A stretch of 64,000 bases of DNA from Cephalopachus bancanus (Eukaryota; Chordata; Mammalia; Primates; Tarsiidae): assembly GCA_027257055.1 (NCBI GenBank), contig JAPVLO010000161.1, positions 2,232,001 to 2,296,000 of the forward strand, in the 5' to 3' direction. A program made the position numbers and the translations under genes. Of the stretch, positions 12,409 through 25,313 are shown in pieces. Position 1 is the stretch's first letter. The number at the start of each line of letters is the position of its first letter. Under the pieces are notes generated by a model, which was not told the origin of the DNA, searched no databases, and worked only from the letters and a program-made list of their open reading frames with translations.

Positions 12409-12807
12409 CCCTGTGTTCACAACTATCCTGACTCACTGATTACGATTCATCTGTCTTACCTACAAACCACAGGTTTCTTGAGAGCAGAAACTATGTCTGT
12501 CTGTCACTGTACAGCCCCAGAACTTTGGGCCTGGTACATAAAACACACTCTACAAATGCTTGTTTAATGAAAAAAGAGTATGTGAATATATTTGTACTTG
12601 CAGGAGAAGGAATTTGAGCTTTGAGATGAATTTTAACAGCTATGAAGAGGAGGAAAAGTGTAAATGTAGGCAAAGAAACAAGGACAGTGATCAATGCATG
12701 AAGAGAACAAGGGGTTGAGAAGAATGGGGAGTATTTGGCTAAGACAGGAATAAGAGAAGAAGGGATTTGAGATCAAACAAACCAGGATGGTGTTGTTGTT
12801 GCTACTG

Positions 12808-13355
12808 TTAACTTTTAAAATATTTTATTAAAGTATAACATAAATATAGTAAAGTACATGCAACTTGAGAGTATGACTTGGTGAGTTTTTATATACATAT
12901 ACATTGTTATGGGCTAAATTGTGCCCCCCTCCAAGAAATTGTTAAAGTCCTAAGCCCCAGCACCTCAGAATGTGACTGTATTTGGAGATAGAGTCTTTAA
13001 AGAGGTAATTAAGCAAAATAAGGTCATTAGAGTGGATCTTAATCCAATCTGACCAGTATCCTCATAAGAAGAGATTAGGACACAGATACGCACAGAGAGC
13101 TCACCATGTAAAGACACAGGGAGAAGATGACTATCTACAGGGAGAGAGGCCTCAGGAGGGTCCAACCCCACTGATACCTTGATCTCAGATCTCCAGTTTT
13201 CAGAAATGTGAGAAAATGCATTTCTGTCATTCAAGGCACCTAATCTGTAGTATCTGTTACACAGCCCTAGCAAATTAGCACTCATATCATGGAAGCAACA
13301 TCCAGATCCAGATACAAAGCATTTCTTTCTAGTGCCCCAGAAAGAAGCTTGAATT
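12808..13355 (-). mobile_element. L1M relic split by an MLT1
   Basis: 12808-12904 ('attaaagtataacataaata') and 13282-13355 ('caacatccagatccagat', 'agtgccccagaaagaagc') are the two sides of one antisense L1M 3' region. The same region is present at 56230. The MLT1 lies between them. Confidence 0.6.
12905..13281 (+). mobile_element. MLT1-type LTR, second copy
   Basis: Begins 'tgttatgggctaaattgtgc' and includes 'gaatgtgactgtatttggag', 'tcctcataagaagagattag' and 'gacacagggagaagatgac'. It ends near 'tagcaaattagca'. Different MLT1 subtype from the copy at 12032. Confidence 0.85.
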
Positions 13356-15349
13356 TGATTGCAGTGGCAATTGGAGGTTCTTTTTGGTCCCAAAGTAGGG
13401 GACTCACCAAAGCGAAATGGAACTTTAGGAAGATTAAGAGGCAATTGCATTGAGTAGACTAAGATGAATTGGCAGGGGCTGGGGAGGAAGTGATGGTGAG
13501 TAGGGGAGAAGAAAAAGGTCAGGGGCATAGTTCAGAATCTCTTGATAAAATCAAAGAATTGGTGAGAGGGTAGTGGTGAAGGGGGAACTCAAGGATCATT
13601 TTAAAGGAATGGGAAAATAGCAAAAGTATACAAGGGAGAGGACTGCAAAGTTTTTGTCTATAAGAAAAATGATGAAGTATTGTTGACAAATATTGTGGGG
13701 AGAAGAGTCTATTGGAATGGGAAATGATGACTATTGTTTAAGACATGCTGAGTTTGAGGAGCTGACAGCATATTCAGGTAGATATGACCCATCCAGGAGA
13801 TGGAAGTAGGACTGGTACCCTAGCTGAGTGAGGATAGGACTGTATGTGCAGCTAGGGTTAGAAGTAGGTGGAGATGAGGGAAGAAAGCCTGGGATGAATT
13901 ACAACATCATAACCAAATAATAATAGTGGCTAACACATATTAACTGCTTACTGCCTGTCAAGTATTGTGCTGATTACTTTTACATAGATTATCTCATTTA
14001 ATCCTCACAACAACTCTGGAGGGTAATGTGTCATTGTCATTCCTATTTTACCAAGGAAGAAGCCAAAGCACAGAGAAATTAAGCAACTTCTCTAAGGTTA
14101 CACAGCTAGTAAGTGGTAGATCTGCTTCCAAACCCAAGCACTGTTCATTCAACTTAGTCTCCTTAGTTAAAGGAGGGACACTGAAGTCAGCTGAAGAGAC
14201 TAGTTCAAATAAACTTTCCTAGTGACATTCTATTCCATTGTTTAAAATTCCTCAAGCTATGTATGGTGCTGATGCTTTCAGAACTAAACAAGCCTTTGCT
14301 ATCAGTATGGCCCTCCTGATACCTAACCTAGAGCACCCTGGTTGCATTTTAATGAAGAATGCTACCTTCCCTCTGTTTTACTGCCTGGGCAGTTTGGATC
14401 AGTTGCCTGTCTTTGTTATTATTGCACATCCTTGAAGACAGTATTTCTATTAGCAGTTGTTCCAATAATATATGAGCTTCTTATGCTTTTCCTTTATGTC
14501 TAGCCCTTGAGTTCAAGCTCCCAGTCCACAGTCACTTTTCTTTTGACAGCTCAGGTTTCTTACATCTCTCAGGCATGTGAAGACCCAGCACAGCACATGG
14601 AAGCCTCTGGCACTCAAGGTCCCCACAAGTCCAGGGGAAGACAAGATTACATTTCCGTGAATGTGCCTCCATGCATATTTTGCAATTTCAGAGTTGTCTG
14701 TATGCCTGAAGAAATATCTTACGCTGAGGCAAATAAAAGACACTGACAGGTGCAAAACTTTGAACCACCAGAATTTAGCCAAAAGGGTTTCTAGGCCTTT
14801 CTCTCCAAACAGCCTTTTTGCCTTTCCTTTTGTGCTCCAGATTAATCTCTCTGTATGTTATTTTTTCCCTGAAAATTGTGCACTTATAAAATTGCACCTC
14901 ATGTACACCCAGCAAATGTGCAAAACTGTTTCATAATTAAAGATATGTCTATCCCCTAAGCCCGGCAGGTGTGGTCAAAACATATGATTTTATCAGCATT
15001 TGAATGTAATGTGTGTCTAGAAGGTCAGAGTCCCACTCAGGATCATAGGCTGAAGCAAAGCTCCAAGCATCCAATCATTATGTTTAAAACTCCACGCTGC
15101 CAATATAAAGTTATCATATTTATTTTTGATCTAGAAATTCCCATTCCTTTTAGTTATATGGCAGGATTCTTTGGAAAGACAGAAAAGGACCGTTTGTAGA
15201 AAACAGAATGTTAAATCTAGAAATATTCTGGGTTTCCAATGGTTGTTTTTTTACCCCCTCCCCAAGTAATCTGAAAAACCTCATATCTAATTAGTTATTA
15301 CAGGTATTTATAGGCATGACTTGCATATAAAGTGTTTAATAATAATAAC
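13285..15349. other. Intergenic stretch with a MIR
   Basis: A clear MIR in reverse lies at 13926-14160 ('taatcctcacaacaactctg', 'ttacacagctagtaagtgg'). The remainder, 14160-15340, shows no gene and no repeat that I recognise. Small open frames here have no coding signs. Confidence 0.5.
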
Positions 15350-15880
15350 ACTTGATATTAATAAGAATAAATTGCTCATGTATTAAGCTCTATGATTCGC
15401 AAAATAATTTTACTTGTTTATTTTTGGTTCTCCCAAACACCCCAAGAGGTAGGCAAAGTAGGTTTTAAGCTTATCTTTTTTTTTTTTGAGTTGGAGTCTC
15501 ACTCTGTCACCCAGGCTGGAGTGCAGTGGCATGCTTATAGCCACCCCAGCATCGACCTGCTGGGCTCAGGAGGTCCTTCTGCCTCAACCTTTCAAGTAGC
15601 CGGAGCTACAGGCGCACGCTACCATGCCTGGCTAATTTTTTTTTAATTGTAGAGATGAGATCTTGCCAAGTTGCCAGGCTGTTCTTGAACCCGTGGGTTC
15701 AGGCAATCCTCTCACCTCGGCCTCCCAAAGTGCTGGGATTACAGGCTTGAGCCACCACGCCCAGCCAGGTTTACCATTTTATAGGTAAGGAAACTGAAGC
15801 ACATAGAGGTGATGTGAGTTTCCAAATAATATGTAGTTGGAGGGATAGAACCTTGCAGGCTACATTTGCTTACAGATTGG
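15350..15880 (-). repeat. MIR split by an Alu
   Basis: 'ccccaagaggtaggcaaagt' before the Alu and 'gtaaggaaactgaagcacat' after it are consecutive parts of a reverse MIR. The Alu at 15476 therefore inserted into the middle of an old MIR. Confidence 0.7.
15476..15766 (-). mobile_element. Alu, older type, full length
   Basis: Antisense copy with 'aaagtgctgggattacagg', 'gccaagttgccaggctg' and 'agccaccccagcatcgacc'. A short duplication around aggttt can be seen. Confidence 0.94.
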
Positions 15881-16229
15881 CAGGGCAATGAGTATAATCT
15901 TAAGAGTTATGTTTAGCTACAGATATCCACAGAGTTTAAGTACTTAAACTGTCTAAATGTGTACTTATGTAGTCAAGTGTGCCATCTCAAGGCCCAGCTG
16001 TTCCCTATCTTGTAGATAAAATCAGCTGAGAAACTGTCCATCACATGTGCTACCTGAAGAGTTGCAAATGGAGTCATCTTCCATCTGAGACAAGAAGTTG
16101 TCTGATAAGATTCAGTTTTGAGGCTAAAAGTCCTCAAACTTTTAGACACCAGATCATGTTGGCCTCATTTAGGTAGTGGGATAAAATGCTCTTAATATAT
16201 TCCTCCTGTGATGAATGTCAGTGACCTAT

Positions 16230-16640
16230 TTCTTTTATTAGTGTCAATAATTCACATTAACATTTGGATAGCACCTTAGTTTGTCAAAACACATTTGCTT
16301 ATAATGTTTGATTCTGTCATAGACCCCGTTATCCACATTGGGTTCTTAGTAATACCGTATTCTCATTTTTCAGACAAGGAAACTGAGGTACAACTAATGA
16401 AAAGGTATTCAAATATTTATGGCGGGCAACCCATTCGGGTCCCCTCCTGCTCTGGGAGTTTTTCCTGTCCTTTCAATAAATCCTACTTTCTAAAAAAAAA
16501 AACAAACAACAACACAAAAAAATATTTACAGCATGCCTACTCTATGGCAGACACTAAACTTAAGTGTGAGGGGTACAATGATAAGAAAAGCAGATACAAT
16601 CCTGCCTCTCATTTCTTAGAGTTTGGTGTGCGAAACAGAT
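16230..16640 (-). repeat. Two old MIR/L2-class remnants
   Basis: 16340-16400 has the MIR-like 'cagacaaggaaactgaggta'. 16535-16640 has 'gcctactctatggcagacac' and 'aatcctgcctctcatttc'. Both are diverged and the family is uncertain. Confidence 0.45.
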
Positions 16641-16657
16641 TATTAAAAAATTGTGCC

Positions 16658-16941
16658 GGCCGGGCTTGGTGGTTCAGCCTGTAATCCCAGCACTTTGGGA
16701 GGCTGAGGTGAGTGGATCGCCTGAGCGAGCAGGTTCAAGACCAGCCTGGGCAACTTGGCGAGACCTCCTCTATACAATAAATAAAAAATTAGCCGGGTGT
16801 GGTAGCGCGCACCTGTAGTTCTGGCTACTTGGAAGGCTGAGGTGGAAGGATCGCTTGAGCCCAGCAAGTCGACACTGGGGTGGCCATGAGCATGCCACTG
16901 CACTCCAGCCTGGATGATGGAGTGAGACTCCAACTCAAAAA
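16658..16941 (+). mobile_element. Alu, older type, full length
   Basis: Sense copy with the complete 'gggcaacttggcgagacc' junction and 'acactggggtggccatgagc'. The target duplication aaaaattgtgcc is exact. Confidence 0.95.
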
Positions 16942-19624
16942 AAAATTGTGCCAACAAATTTTTTAAAATGAAGGGTGATTCCAACATTCCAGGCTTATGC
17001 ACAGTGGTGCCAAGGAGAACGCTGCAAAAGGAGAAAATTTGTGGAAGGCAGATCATGAGTTTGATTTTGGATGTGTTGAGTTTGGGATCCTAAAACATTC
17101 AACAAGAGAACCAAATAGAGTTGACTGTGAAGGCGGAACACAGAGGTATGGACTGGACATACAAATTTGTGAGTCATTCTCGTGTAGGTGATCATTGGAG
17201 TCATGCATGTGGGTGGTACAACATTGCACAGAAGGAGGTTATAAAGTGAGGAGAAAAGATGTTTCAGGAAAGAGACTTGGAAAGCTCCAACATCTAATGG
17301 TCAGGTTTTTCTGCTGTCCGCCTGGCTCTTTGGCCACATTTTCTTTTTCACTGTCATAGACTCATCTTCTTCCACCTGGTCATTAGATTTTCAAGAATGA
17401 GTCAAGTGCTGCTGAGAAGCTAAGTAACACAAGGACTGAAAATATTTTTAATGAATTTAGGGGTAGGAGGCCATTAGTGACCCTAAGAGTAGAAGCCAGT
17501 AGCCAGATTGCAATGGGTTGAAGATTGAGTGGGAAATGGGGATATGCAGACCATGGAATAGCAATTTTGGTGCTTGGTTTTATAGCCTGTTTAGATTCTA
17601 AGACACATGTCATCAAAGATTAGAGTACAAATAATAATAATAATAAAAGTCAGTTTTTAGTTTGAATGAGAAAACATGTAAGAAGCAAAGCACATGTGAC
17701 TTCACATGTTATTCTACCGTCCTCTTGGGCCACCCTTTCACCCAAGCACTCGAGCTGCTCACAGACTGCCCACTACAGCTTGACTTTCTAGGCTGACCCT
17801 GTGTCCTCTGCCTGCTGGCTCTCAAAGCCTCCACCACTCAGTACCTCAAACTGTTTTCAGAGAGCTCTCATGTTGGGAAAGGACCTAGTGAGCCAATTCC
17901 CACTAAGTTGAAAATGAATGATAGCTGTAGTATGTTAACCCTCTGGGCTAAGAGTTTGTTGTTTCACTGGGGACAATTCCTTAACAAGAGTGAAGCATTG
18001 AGGATAATATTTAGGATAGGCAAGTGTGAAATTGGGAGAGTATAATAAGGCTATAATATTGTGGAACGGAAATAGCACTAACTTCCTGGGTAATTTCACA
18101 AAGGTCATTTCATCTCTCTGGGACTCCTCTTTTTAATTTGTCAGACAGACCCTAGGATTATATCTTGGGGGCCCTTCCAGCCCTAGCATTGTAGGTTTCC
18201 GTAGCAGACCCGGACACAGTAGATAGCATGGCTCCTTGAGAAGGGGAAGAAAGGAGAGAAATGAGACAGAGAGAGGGGGAAAGAGAGAGAGAGAGATTTC
18301 TCTTGCCTCTAGGAAGATGGTTTAAAGTTAGGTTGAACTAGAATAGAATCAATTGAGGTGTGTAAATCAGATCACATTTTAAGTACTCAGAGAAACTGCT
18401 GTTTTTTTAAAAAGAACTCCTGAAGGCAATCTTCAGTAAAGTGAAGAGTTCTTTTGTAGAAGGCATAAATGCCCCTGGATTTATCCTTTTTTAATCGCCT
18501 CAACGTTTGTCTATCAGGTTTCCATAAGTCACTAGGTACATTTGTGCCTAATAACAATGAGTAGTATAGAAATGGTTGAGATGTTCTGATAAAGATTAAT
18601 GTTTGACTTCCTCTTTCAATTCTTTCCTACACTGCATTTAGCTTTGAAAAGTACTTTTCCCTTTGTACTCCAGCCTCTGAAATCATCCTTACAAAGTCAC
18701 TTCATGCAGGAGACAGTGGAGATGTGCTGTTACCAGGAGCAGGGTGTGATAGGCATCCAAAATACCTCCTCTAATTAAGAACCATAGTCTGGAAGTGGAT
18801 GGATGATGTGTAACGGGTGAGCAACTTTGTGTCTGAGCTCTAGTTTGGAGAAAGGCATTCTAGTAAGATATGTGAAACCTCAGTGTTTCTGTTCTTGTTG
18901 GCTTCCCGTCTCAAAGCTGGCTAGCACTTGGGCCTCTGCTTACAACCACCCCTTCCTTCACTCTGAGAAGACGAGCTGTCCAAGTTAATCCATTAGTTAG
19001 CCTTCTGCATTTACACAAAACACATGGTGCTCCATGCTTCATTAGTACAGACAAGGTGTTCCAGTCACTGTGTCCCTGCATAGAGCACACTGTGGCGCCT
19101 ACCCCCAAACAAATGTCTTCATGCTCTGCTCTGCACCTTTCCTGCCTCCATCCACAGCCTCTCTCCTCACTCAACAGACCTGGACAAAGCTTTCTGATCT
19201 CCTGCCAGCAATCATTTCTGTGCTGATTAATATTTTCGTCTCACTCTGTGGCATGCCAAACTGAGCTGGGTTTGCCTCCTCCAGTGTGCATTGCCCATCC
19301 AGGAGAGCAAGAGTCATGCAGCTGGATGGATCTGTTGACCCAGGGCTGGCACTAGACATGAGATGATTAAGGAAGATAATGATGAACGAAGGACTTGTGG
19401 GTGAAAAATGACCTCTTTGGAAACCTTATTGATCTGCCAGCTGAGGTCTTTTTTATGAGGAACCTAAATTTGACATTTCAAATTGAACCTGACTCTTGAA
19501 TATCTCATGCAATTTTAGACCCAGCAGTGATTTTGGATGGAATCTAGGACGTTGCTTGGATGGAGAAACTGAGGCTCAAATCATGGAAATTACTTGCCAA
19601 AAATAATAGAGTGTCAATGATAAA

Positions 19625-19760
19625 GCCAGGGCTAGGACACAGATCTTATACTCAGGTCACAGGCATCTCAGGCCAGGTCTAGGTCACCGATCTGATGCTC
19701 AGGTCACCTGCCCAGGCCAGAGCTAAGACACAGATCTGATGCTCAGGTCACCACCCGAAG
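19625..19760 (+). repeat. Tandem repeat, three units of about 45 bp
   Basis: Units start at 19625, 19672 and 19716. Each carries 'agatctgatgctcaggtcac' or a close variant. Units two and three are most alike. Confidence 0.8.
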
Positions 19761-20380
19761 GTTACAGGATTGTTTCCTTCCATAAGACCCAGATTCTGCC
19801 AATGAATTAACATACCCCATCAGTATAAAGGACGAAGTCATACCATACTGGTCTAATTTGGACCTTGATTCCAAAAGGGGCAGTAGAAAGAAGATGAACA
19901 GGAGGGGGCATGGTATTTGGGGAGAAGAGAACCAATCTTACAGGGAGTTGCCAGAAATTACTATTCTTATCCTTATATTCATGGGGGTGGGGGAATGGAG
20001 GGACAAGATGGTGCCTCAAATGCAATCTCCTTTTAAAGAGAGCTATATTTCCTTAAAAGCATTTCACTTTGGGATTTATTTCTCCCTGAAGTGAAGAATA
20101 TGAGAATGGAATGAAGCTACACCAAGTGGGCCCTGGAAGTCAGAGGCACTGAAGGACAGTACTCTCTCTTAATGGACAATCAGGAATAGGACCTGAATTG
20201 AGGAGAAACACAAATTGCCTGGAAACAGAGCAGGACATGCTCCTCCCACAGAGTATGAGAGATCCAGTTTCCCCAATTAAAATACAAACCACTCCTGGAG
20301 TCCTTAGTCCCATCTCAAGGATCAGTTAACACCTGGGCATGTATTATCACCACAGGATTCATTGCCTGAAAGTATATGGA

Positions 20381-20445
20381 CAAAGGAAGAGGGTGTGATG
20401 GTGAAGGCTGAGTAAAGGAAGAGGGTGTGATGGTTAAGGCTGAGT
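20381..20445 (+). repeat. Tandem duplication, 32 bp twice
   Basis: 'aaaggaagagggtgtgatgg' followed by 'tgaaggctgagt' or 'ttaaggctgagt'. The two units differ at one base. Confidence 0.9.
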
Positions 20446-21060
20446 AAAGACCCACTGTGCCTGCTTCACATAGCTTCACAGAAGTCCCAGGTTATAGAGT
20501 CATGACAAAGCATCATCTCACCTCCCTACACTCAACAAAGACACTGGGATTCCCTTGTTAAGGACCCCCTGAGGAATGTCATCAGAACCCAGCAAATCAA
20601 TGAACATCACTCACATGTTCCTTCAAAACAACATTCACTGACTGATGCCTACAATGTGCCAAGGACTATATTAAGCATTAGACTATGACCATGACTAAAG
20701 TATAGCCCTGGCACTGAAAAGGTTCAGTCAAGCAGAGAAGACAGATCCCCACATAGCTGAGTCTAATGAAATGGGATAAGGACTACACAAAAGGAAGGAA
20801 AATGAACTAAAATTTGTTACTCACCTACTATGATCTAGTAACTTTAATCCATTCCTTTATTAATTCATCACCAGACATTTATTAAAAGTCTGCAAAATCT
20901 GTGCTAAGAATGCATAGGTGAATAGAGAAGATCTTTGTCCTTGTAGGAATCACATATGACAAGGGAAAGATAAATGAGTAAACAATAAGGAAAAAAATGT
21001 TACAGTTGCTATTTTAGAAGTTTGTGCTTGCACAAAAGGTTTGCAAAGGAATCCATTCTT

Positions 21061-21340
21061 TTTTTTTTTGAATTGGAGTCTCACTCTGTCACCCAGGTTG
21101 GAGTGCAGTGGCACACTTACAGCCACCCTAGCATCGACTTGCTGGGCTCTGGTGGTCCCTCCACCTCAGCCTTCCAAGTAGCCGGAACTACTACCGCGCA
21201 CAGCTAATTTTTTATTTATTGTTGAGACGAGGTCTCACCAAGTTGCCTGGGCTGGTTTCAAACCCTCGGGCTCAGGCAATCCACTCACCTTGGCCTCCCA
21301 AAGCACTGGGATTACAGGTTGAGTCACCAAACCCGGCCTC
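21061..21340 (-). mobile_element. Alu, older type, full length
   Basis: Antisense copy. The target duplication ggaatccattctt is exact at 21048-21060 and 21341-21353. It faces the sense Alu 24 bases away. Confidence 0.95.
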
Positions 21341-21364
21341 GGAATCCATTCTTAAGATCATCTC

Positions 21365-21647
21365 GGCCGGGCTCGGTGGGTCAGCCTGTAATCCCAGCAC
21401 TTTGGGAGGCCGAGGCGAGTGGATTGTCTGAGCATACGGGTTCGAGACCCGCCAGGGCAGCTTGGCGAGACCTCGTCTCTACAATAAATCAAAAATTAGC
21501 TGGGTGCGGTAGTGTACGCCTGTAGTTCCGGCTACTTGGAAGGCCGAGGTGGAAGAGCCCAGCAGGTCGACGCTGGGGTGGCCGTAAGTGTGCCACTGCA
21601 CTCCAACCTGAGCAACAGATGAGACTCCAACTCAAAAAAAAAAAAAA
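21365..21647 (+). mobile_element. Alu, older type, full length
   Basis: Sense copy with 'gggcagcttggcgagacc' and 'gacgctggggtggccgtaag'. An imperfect duplication aagatcatctc/aagataatttc flanks it. Confidence 0.94.
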
Positions 21648-21654
21648 GATAATT

Positions 21655-22192
21655 TCAAAGTGTCTAAAGTTTTACACAAAAGAAGTATATGCTTTGTGCA
21701 TCCATTTGTATATGGATTTCTGTATTAAGCAGAACTAATGGACTATGAAAATTTTGAACAGTGGTTCCTTGTGGGGGTAGTGGCAGGTCCCTTGACTAAG
21801 AAGGGACCTGAGGACATTTCCTGAGGGTGATTGAAATATTCTATATCTCAATAGGTATATGCATTTTTAAGAACTCATCAAATGGTACACTTAAGATTTG
21901 TGCATTTGGTTGCTTATAAATTTTACCTTTAAAAAGCTCTAAACAAATATTGAACTCTAATGAGATGCATGATGAAGTATTTGAAGGGAAGTATATCCAT
22001 ATCTGCAAGTTACTTTGCATTTAAAAAAGTAGGATGGCTGGACAATGGATGGATGGATGGAGGAATGCATAAATGAATATGTTACATCAAATATAGTAAA
22101 ATGTGAATTGTAGACTTTAGGTGTGCACTGTACTGTTCTTTCAATTTTTCTAAAAGTTTAAAATTTTTCAAAATAAAATATCAGAAAAGTGA
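21655..22192 (+). mobile_element. L1M (L1MC/L1MD-like) 3' end
   Basis: 3' untranslated text of an old L1: 'attctatatctcaataggta', 'catcaaatggtacacttaag', an ATGG microsatellite at 22043-22060, and the end 'tttttcaaaataaaatatc'. No coding part remains. Confidence 0.65.
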
Positions 22193-22229
22193 ATCTTGAA
22201 ACTTAAATATGTATTCTCCAGGTAAACAG

Positions 22230-22640
22230 GATGAGCAAAGGCTAACCTAACACCATTTCCAACTTTCCAACTCTCATGTGTTTTTCCTGCCTCCTCTTTT
22301 AAAGCCTGGAAGCTAAATATTTACTTACCTCCCTTGCTGCTAGGAGTAGCTATGTGGCACAGTTCTGGCCATGAGGCATAAAAGAAACTGCTGGTTCTTC
22401 TGGGAAAGCTTTTGCTTAGCTGGTGCTGCCCCTGCCTGACTTGAATACAAACGTGACATCTGGAACTGCAGCAGCCCTTGCAACCACAAAGGAAGTTCTA
22501 AAAGTATCCCACCCTGACATTATTGAGCCACAGAACCACTGTCAGCAGTTGCCCATCTCCAGACTTCCTGCTGTGTTAGGAGAAAAAAGAATCCTTATTT
22601 GTTTTTGCCACTGTTCGTCAAGTTTTCTGAGCTCAAACAT
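22230..22640 (+). mobile_element. Possible old LTR remnant
   Basis: The end around 22600 resembles the 'aagccactgt...tttctg' ending common in mammalian LTRs, and the body has a solo-LTR look ('ctgctaggagtagctatgtg'). I could not assign a family; a unique sequence is equally possible. Confidence 0.25.
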
Positions 22641-22850
22641 TCTGAGTACGAGGCAGAAGTGTGAAACTGCCTGGTTTTCAGGTAATTGCAAGCAATCTTA
22701 TGGCTAGAACCAGAGTTTGGAGAGCAAAATGTGAAGCAAGAAATGTAGCCATAAAGGCAGGAAGAGGCCAGACCCTATAGGACTCCTTGCCATACTAAAC
22801 ACCAAATTCTCTGAAGATAGTACAGCATAGGGACAACCTAATCAGACTGC

Positions 22851-23144
22851 CTTTTTTTTTTTTTGAGTTGGAGTCTCACTCTGTCACCCAGGCTGGAGTG
22901 CAGTGGCACACTCATGGCCACCACATCCTTGTCCTGCTGGGCTCAGGCGTTCCTTTTGTCTCAGCCTTCTAAGCAGCTTAAACTACAGGTGCATGCTACC
23001 ACGTCTGGCTTATTTTTTTATTTATTGTAGAGACGAGGTCTCACCAAATTTTCCAGGTTGGTCTCAAAACCCTGAGCTCAGGCAATCCTCTCATCTTGGC
23101 CTCCCAAAGTGCTGGGATTACAGGCTTGAGCCACCTCACCTGGC
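22851..23144 (-). mobile_element. Alu, older type, full length
   Basis: Antisense copy with 'gtgctgggattacaggcttg' and 'tcatggccaccacatcc'. The duplication cagactgc is present on both sides. Confidence 0.94.
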
Positions 23145-23164
23145 TTCAGACTGCTTTTTAAAGC

Positions 23165-23712
23165 AGTGATTCAAACTTTAATAAAGATCTAAATCATCCA
23201 GGTTTGAAAATACAAAACTCCCAAGCCTCACATCCAGACAGCCTGATCATACCCATATCCCCTCCTTTATGGGCAGTTTCCATGACCAATCCCAGTATAC
23301 TGACGGCTTCCTATCTCAATATCTCTGTGTCTGCCTGCGTTTTCTCTGGTGGCAGAAGCATGCTATGTGCACACACAAGGCAGATCAGAAATGTCAGAGT
23401 CAGTGTCCAAAAGCAAACCTTCAACCAATAAGGAACAGGAACTTCAACTTCCTTGGTTTGTCAGTGAAACACGTATGAGATGGCCACAGTGATGATTATC
23501 TTCTCATTAATAAACCACTTACTGGCTTTCCTTCCTTTTCCATCGCCCTTCCCTAGTCCCCTATCATTTTGCTACTGGGATCACCTCTCAAATAAACTCC
23601 TAGTACCCAAACCTTTGTCTAATACTCTACTTTGGTAGAGTCCAAACTAAGACACTGATTCAGAATGCCTGGGGTAGGGCTCAAGAGTATGCATTTTAAC
23701 TATCTAAGCATT
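23165..23712 (+). mobile_element. MER5-like element with an LTR16-like insert
   Basis: 23165-23215 ('taaatcatccaggtttgaa') and 23650-23712 ('tgattcagaatgcctgggg', 'gagtatgcattttaac') look like the two halves of a MER5-type hAT transposon. Between them, 23216-23650 ends 'tagagtccaaactaagacac', like an ERVL-class LTR, with an AATAAA at 23593. Both assignments rest on partial text similarity. Confidence 0.4.
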
Positions 23713-25313
23713 CAGATATGTGGTCTCAACCTCAGTCTCTCTGCTGCTAGTAAACTTCCCTGTTGACACTGTCAGACAAATTTGTAGATTAGAGTGAAAT
23801 TTCTCAGTGGCAAGCAGATTTTTCAGTTGAGTTGAGACCAAGAGATTTAGCAAATTCTCTAGCTAATTCAGTTAATCTATGAAAAGTTTCCAAACATAAG
23901 CATTTTCAAGCATAAGACCTAACTACAAATCAGCTTATGACATTGAAAATAATAATCAGGAGATTGTCAAAAGCCCACTACATAAATAAATAAATAAATA
24001 AAAATAAAGAATCCTAAATGTTCCTTACCTCATAACACCCATAGTAATTTTATGTCTAAATTCATTAATATTTAGGATCTATCCTTCTAGTTAATTTTAA
24101 ACGAGGAATTACCTTTTACCAAAAAATACAGGAAAATTAGATCTTGGCTGAAGAAATGATATTAATTGTGTTTAGGGGTTAGGTAAAAACTGTTCCCTGT
24201 TGCTTTAACGTTTCCTTACCAGGAAAAGGAATTGGTTAAATATTTTTATAACATCATTTGCTCTCAAATTAAGATTCTGAGAGGAGGAGCTGGTGGGGAG
24301 GAAGAATACATAGGAGGGTTCAGAGCAGAAAAGGTTGTTGGGTTTCCCTAATGAAATGATTTCAAGGGCCTTCCTCTTGAAAAAAAGAAAACCTCAGGTA
24401 AGTTGGCCAAAGCAAGAAATATAGTGTTCCATTATTGTAAGCTATGGCTTATGAATTTTTTAAAGAGCTTCACTTAAAGAAGTTTCCAGTTGCAGTTCTA
24501 GGGGGTAAATTATTTCCAACAAGGAAGGCTTTTAGTATCGCATTGAAATATTAGTATCTCCCTAGTACTGTAATGGTGAGCAACAAGCACATGCTGTTCC
24601 CTGTACCTCCAGGTTGCCCCAGCATTTTGTTCTGGAAGGCTGCCCTATCTCTGTACCTTGTCAGGAAGAATCACAGTAGTATGACTGCTATGTTATAAGA
24701 TGTTATACCTAATGCCACAGAAGACAGACAGGATGTTTGGGAAAACTCCCATCAAAATCTCAGAGCAGTAGAGGACTGTCTTCAATCCTTCCTGCTAATA
24801 TCATTTTACTTGCTATTCTGGGGGAAATGAAGATGCAAACTGTCAGAAAGTAAGTGTGGGTTACCGGTAAAGCTGCTAACCGATAGAGGATAAAAGAAGA
24901 ATGCAAAAATATTACTGGATCGGCTTTTCTTTAATCCTAACATAAGAGACATAGGGAAGGTCTGTGTTTCTATGCCTTGGATTAGTGTTCAGTTGGTGTG
25001 TTTTCCTACAGATGAAAAGTGAGTTTTCACTCCAAGGAAGCACACAATACCACCTAAAAGTCTCCCAGAAAAAACTTAGGAAAATAACATTTTGTCATAA
25101 CAGGAAAATAGGAACCATATACCCATACTCGGAGTTACAAGGGGAAAGCTTACTTTATTCATGGAATTCCTTTGATTGCTCGCCAACCACACATATTTCT
25201 CTGAGAACCTACTGCGTGCCATGTGTTTTTCTGGGTAATATGGAGATTCCATGAGGCAGAGGGCACAGTCCCAGTTCTGGAGAAATTCACAGTGTAGTTG
25301 AAAAGGAATGACA
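23713..25313. other. Intergenic stretch
   Basis: No gene. An AAAT microsatellite lies at 23982-24005. An ancient repeat of the 'acctactgcgtgccatgtg' kind is at 25170-25312. The middle (24010-25160) shows nothing that I recognise. Confidence 0.5.

Larger units (their letters stand above)
11350..12575 (+). mobile_element. L2 LINE remnant, interrupted by AluJ and MLT1
   Basis: 11430-11600 follows L2 text ('agggtaaagtccaaaatta', 'tttctcacaccctcatgcc', 'tgccttctttggccctgagc'). It continues after the AluJ ('atggaatgtgttctcccttcc') and after the MLT1 as the L2 3' end (12409-12575: 'ttgagagcagaaactatgtc', 'tgcttgtttaatga'). The nesting shows that the L2 is oldest. Confidence 0.7.
16942..21060. other. 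Intergenic stretch, largely unrecognised
   Basis: No gene. Old SINE/LINE pieces lie at 18060-18195 (MIR-like, ending 'cccttccagccctagc'), 19540-19625 (reverse MIR), 20590-20800 and 20850-21005. Both of the last two carry the ancient 'catttattaaaagtctgc'-type text. Two short tandem repeats are listed separately. A GA-rich run is at 18263-18298. Confidence 0.5.

Noticed and set aside
12965..13528. A 187-codon antisense frame
   Set aside because: It covers the MLT1 LTR and flanking unique DNA, with no domain and no splice or codon evidence.
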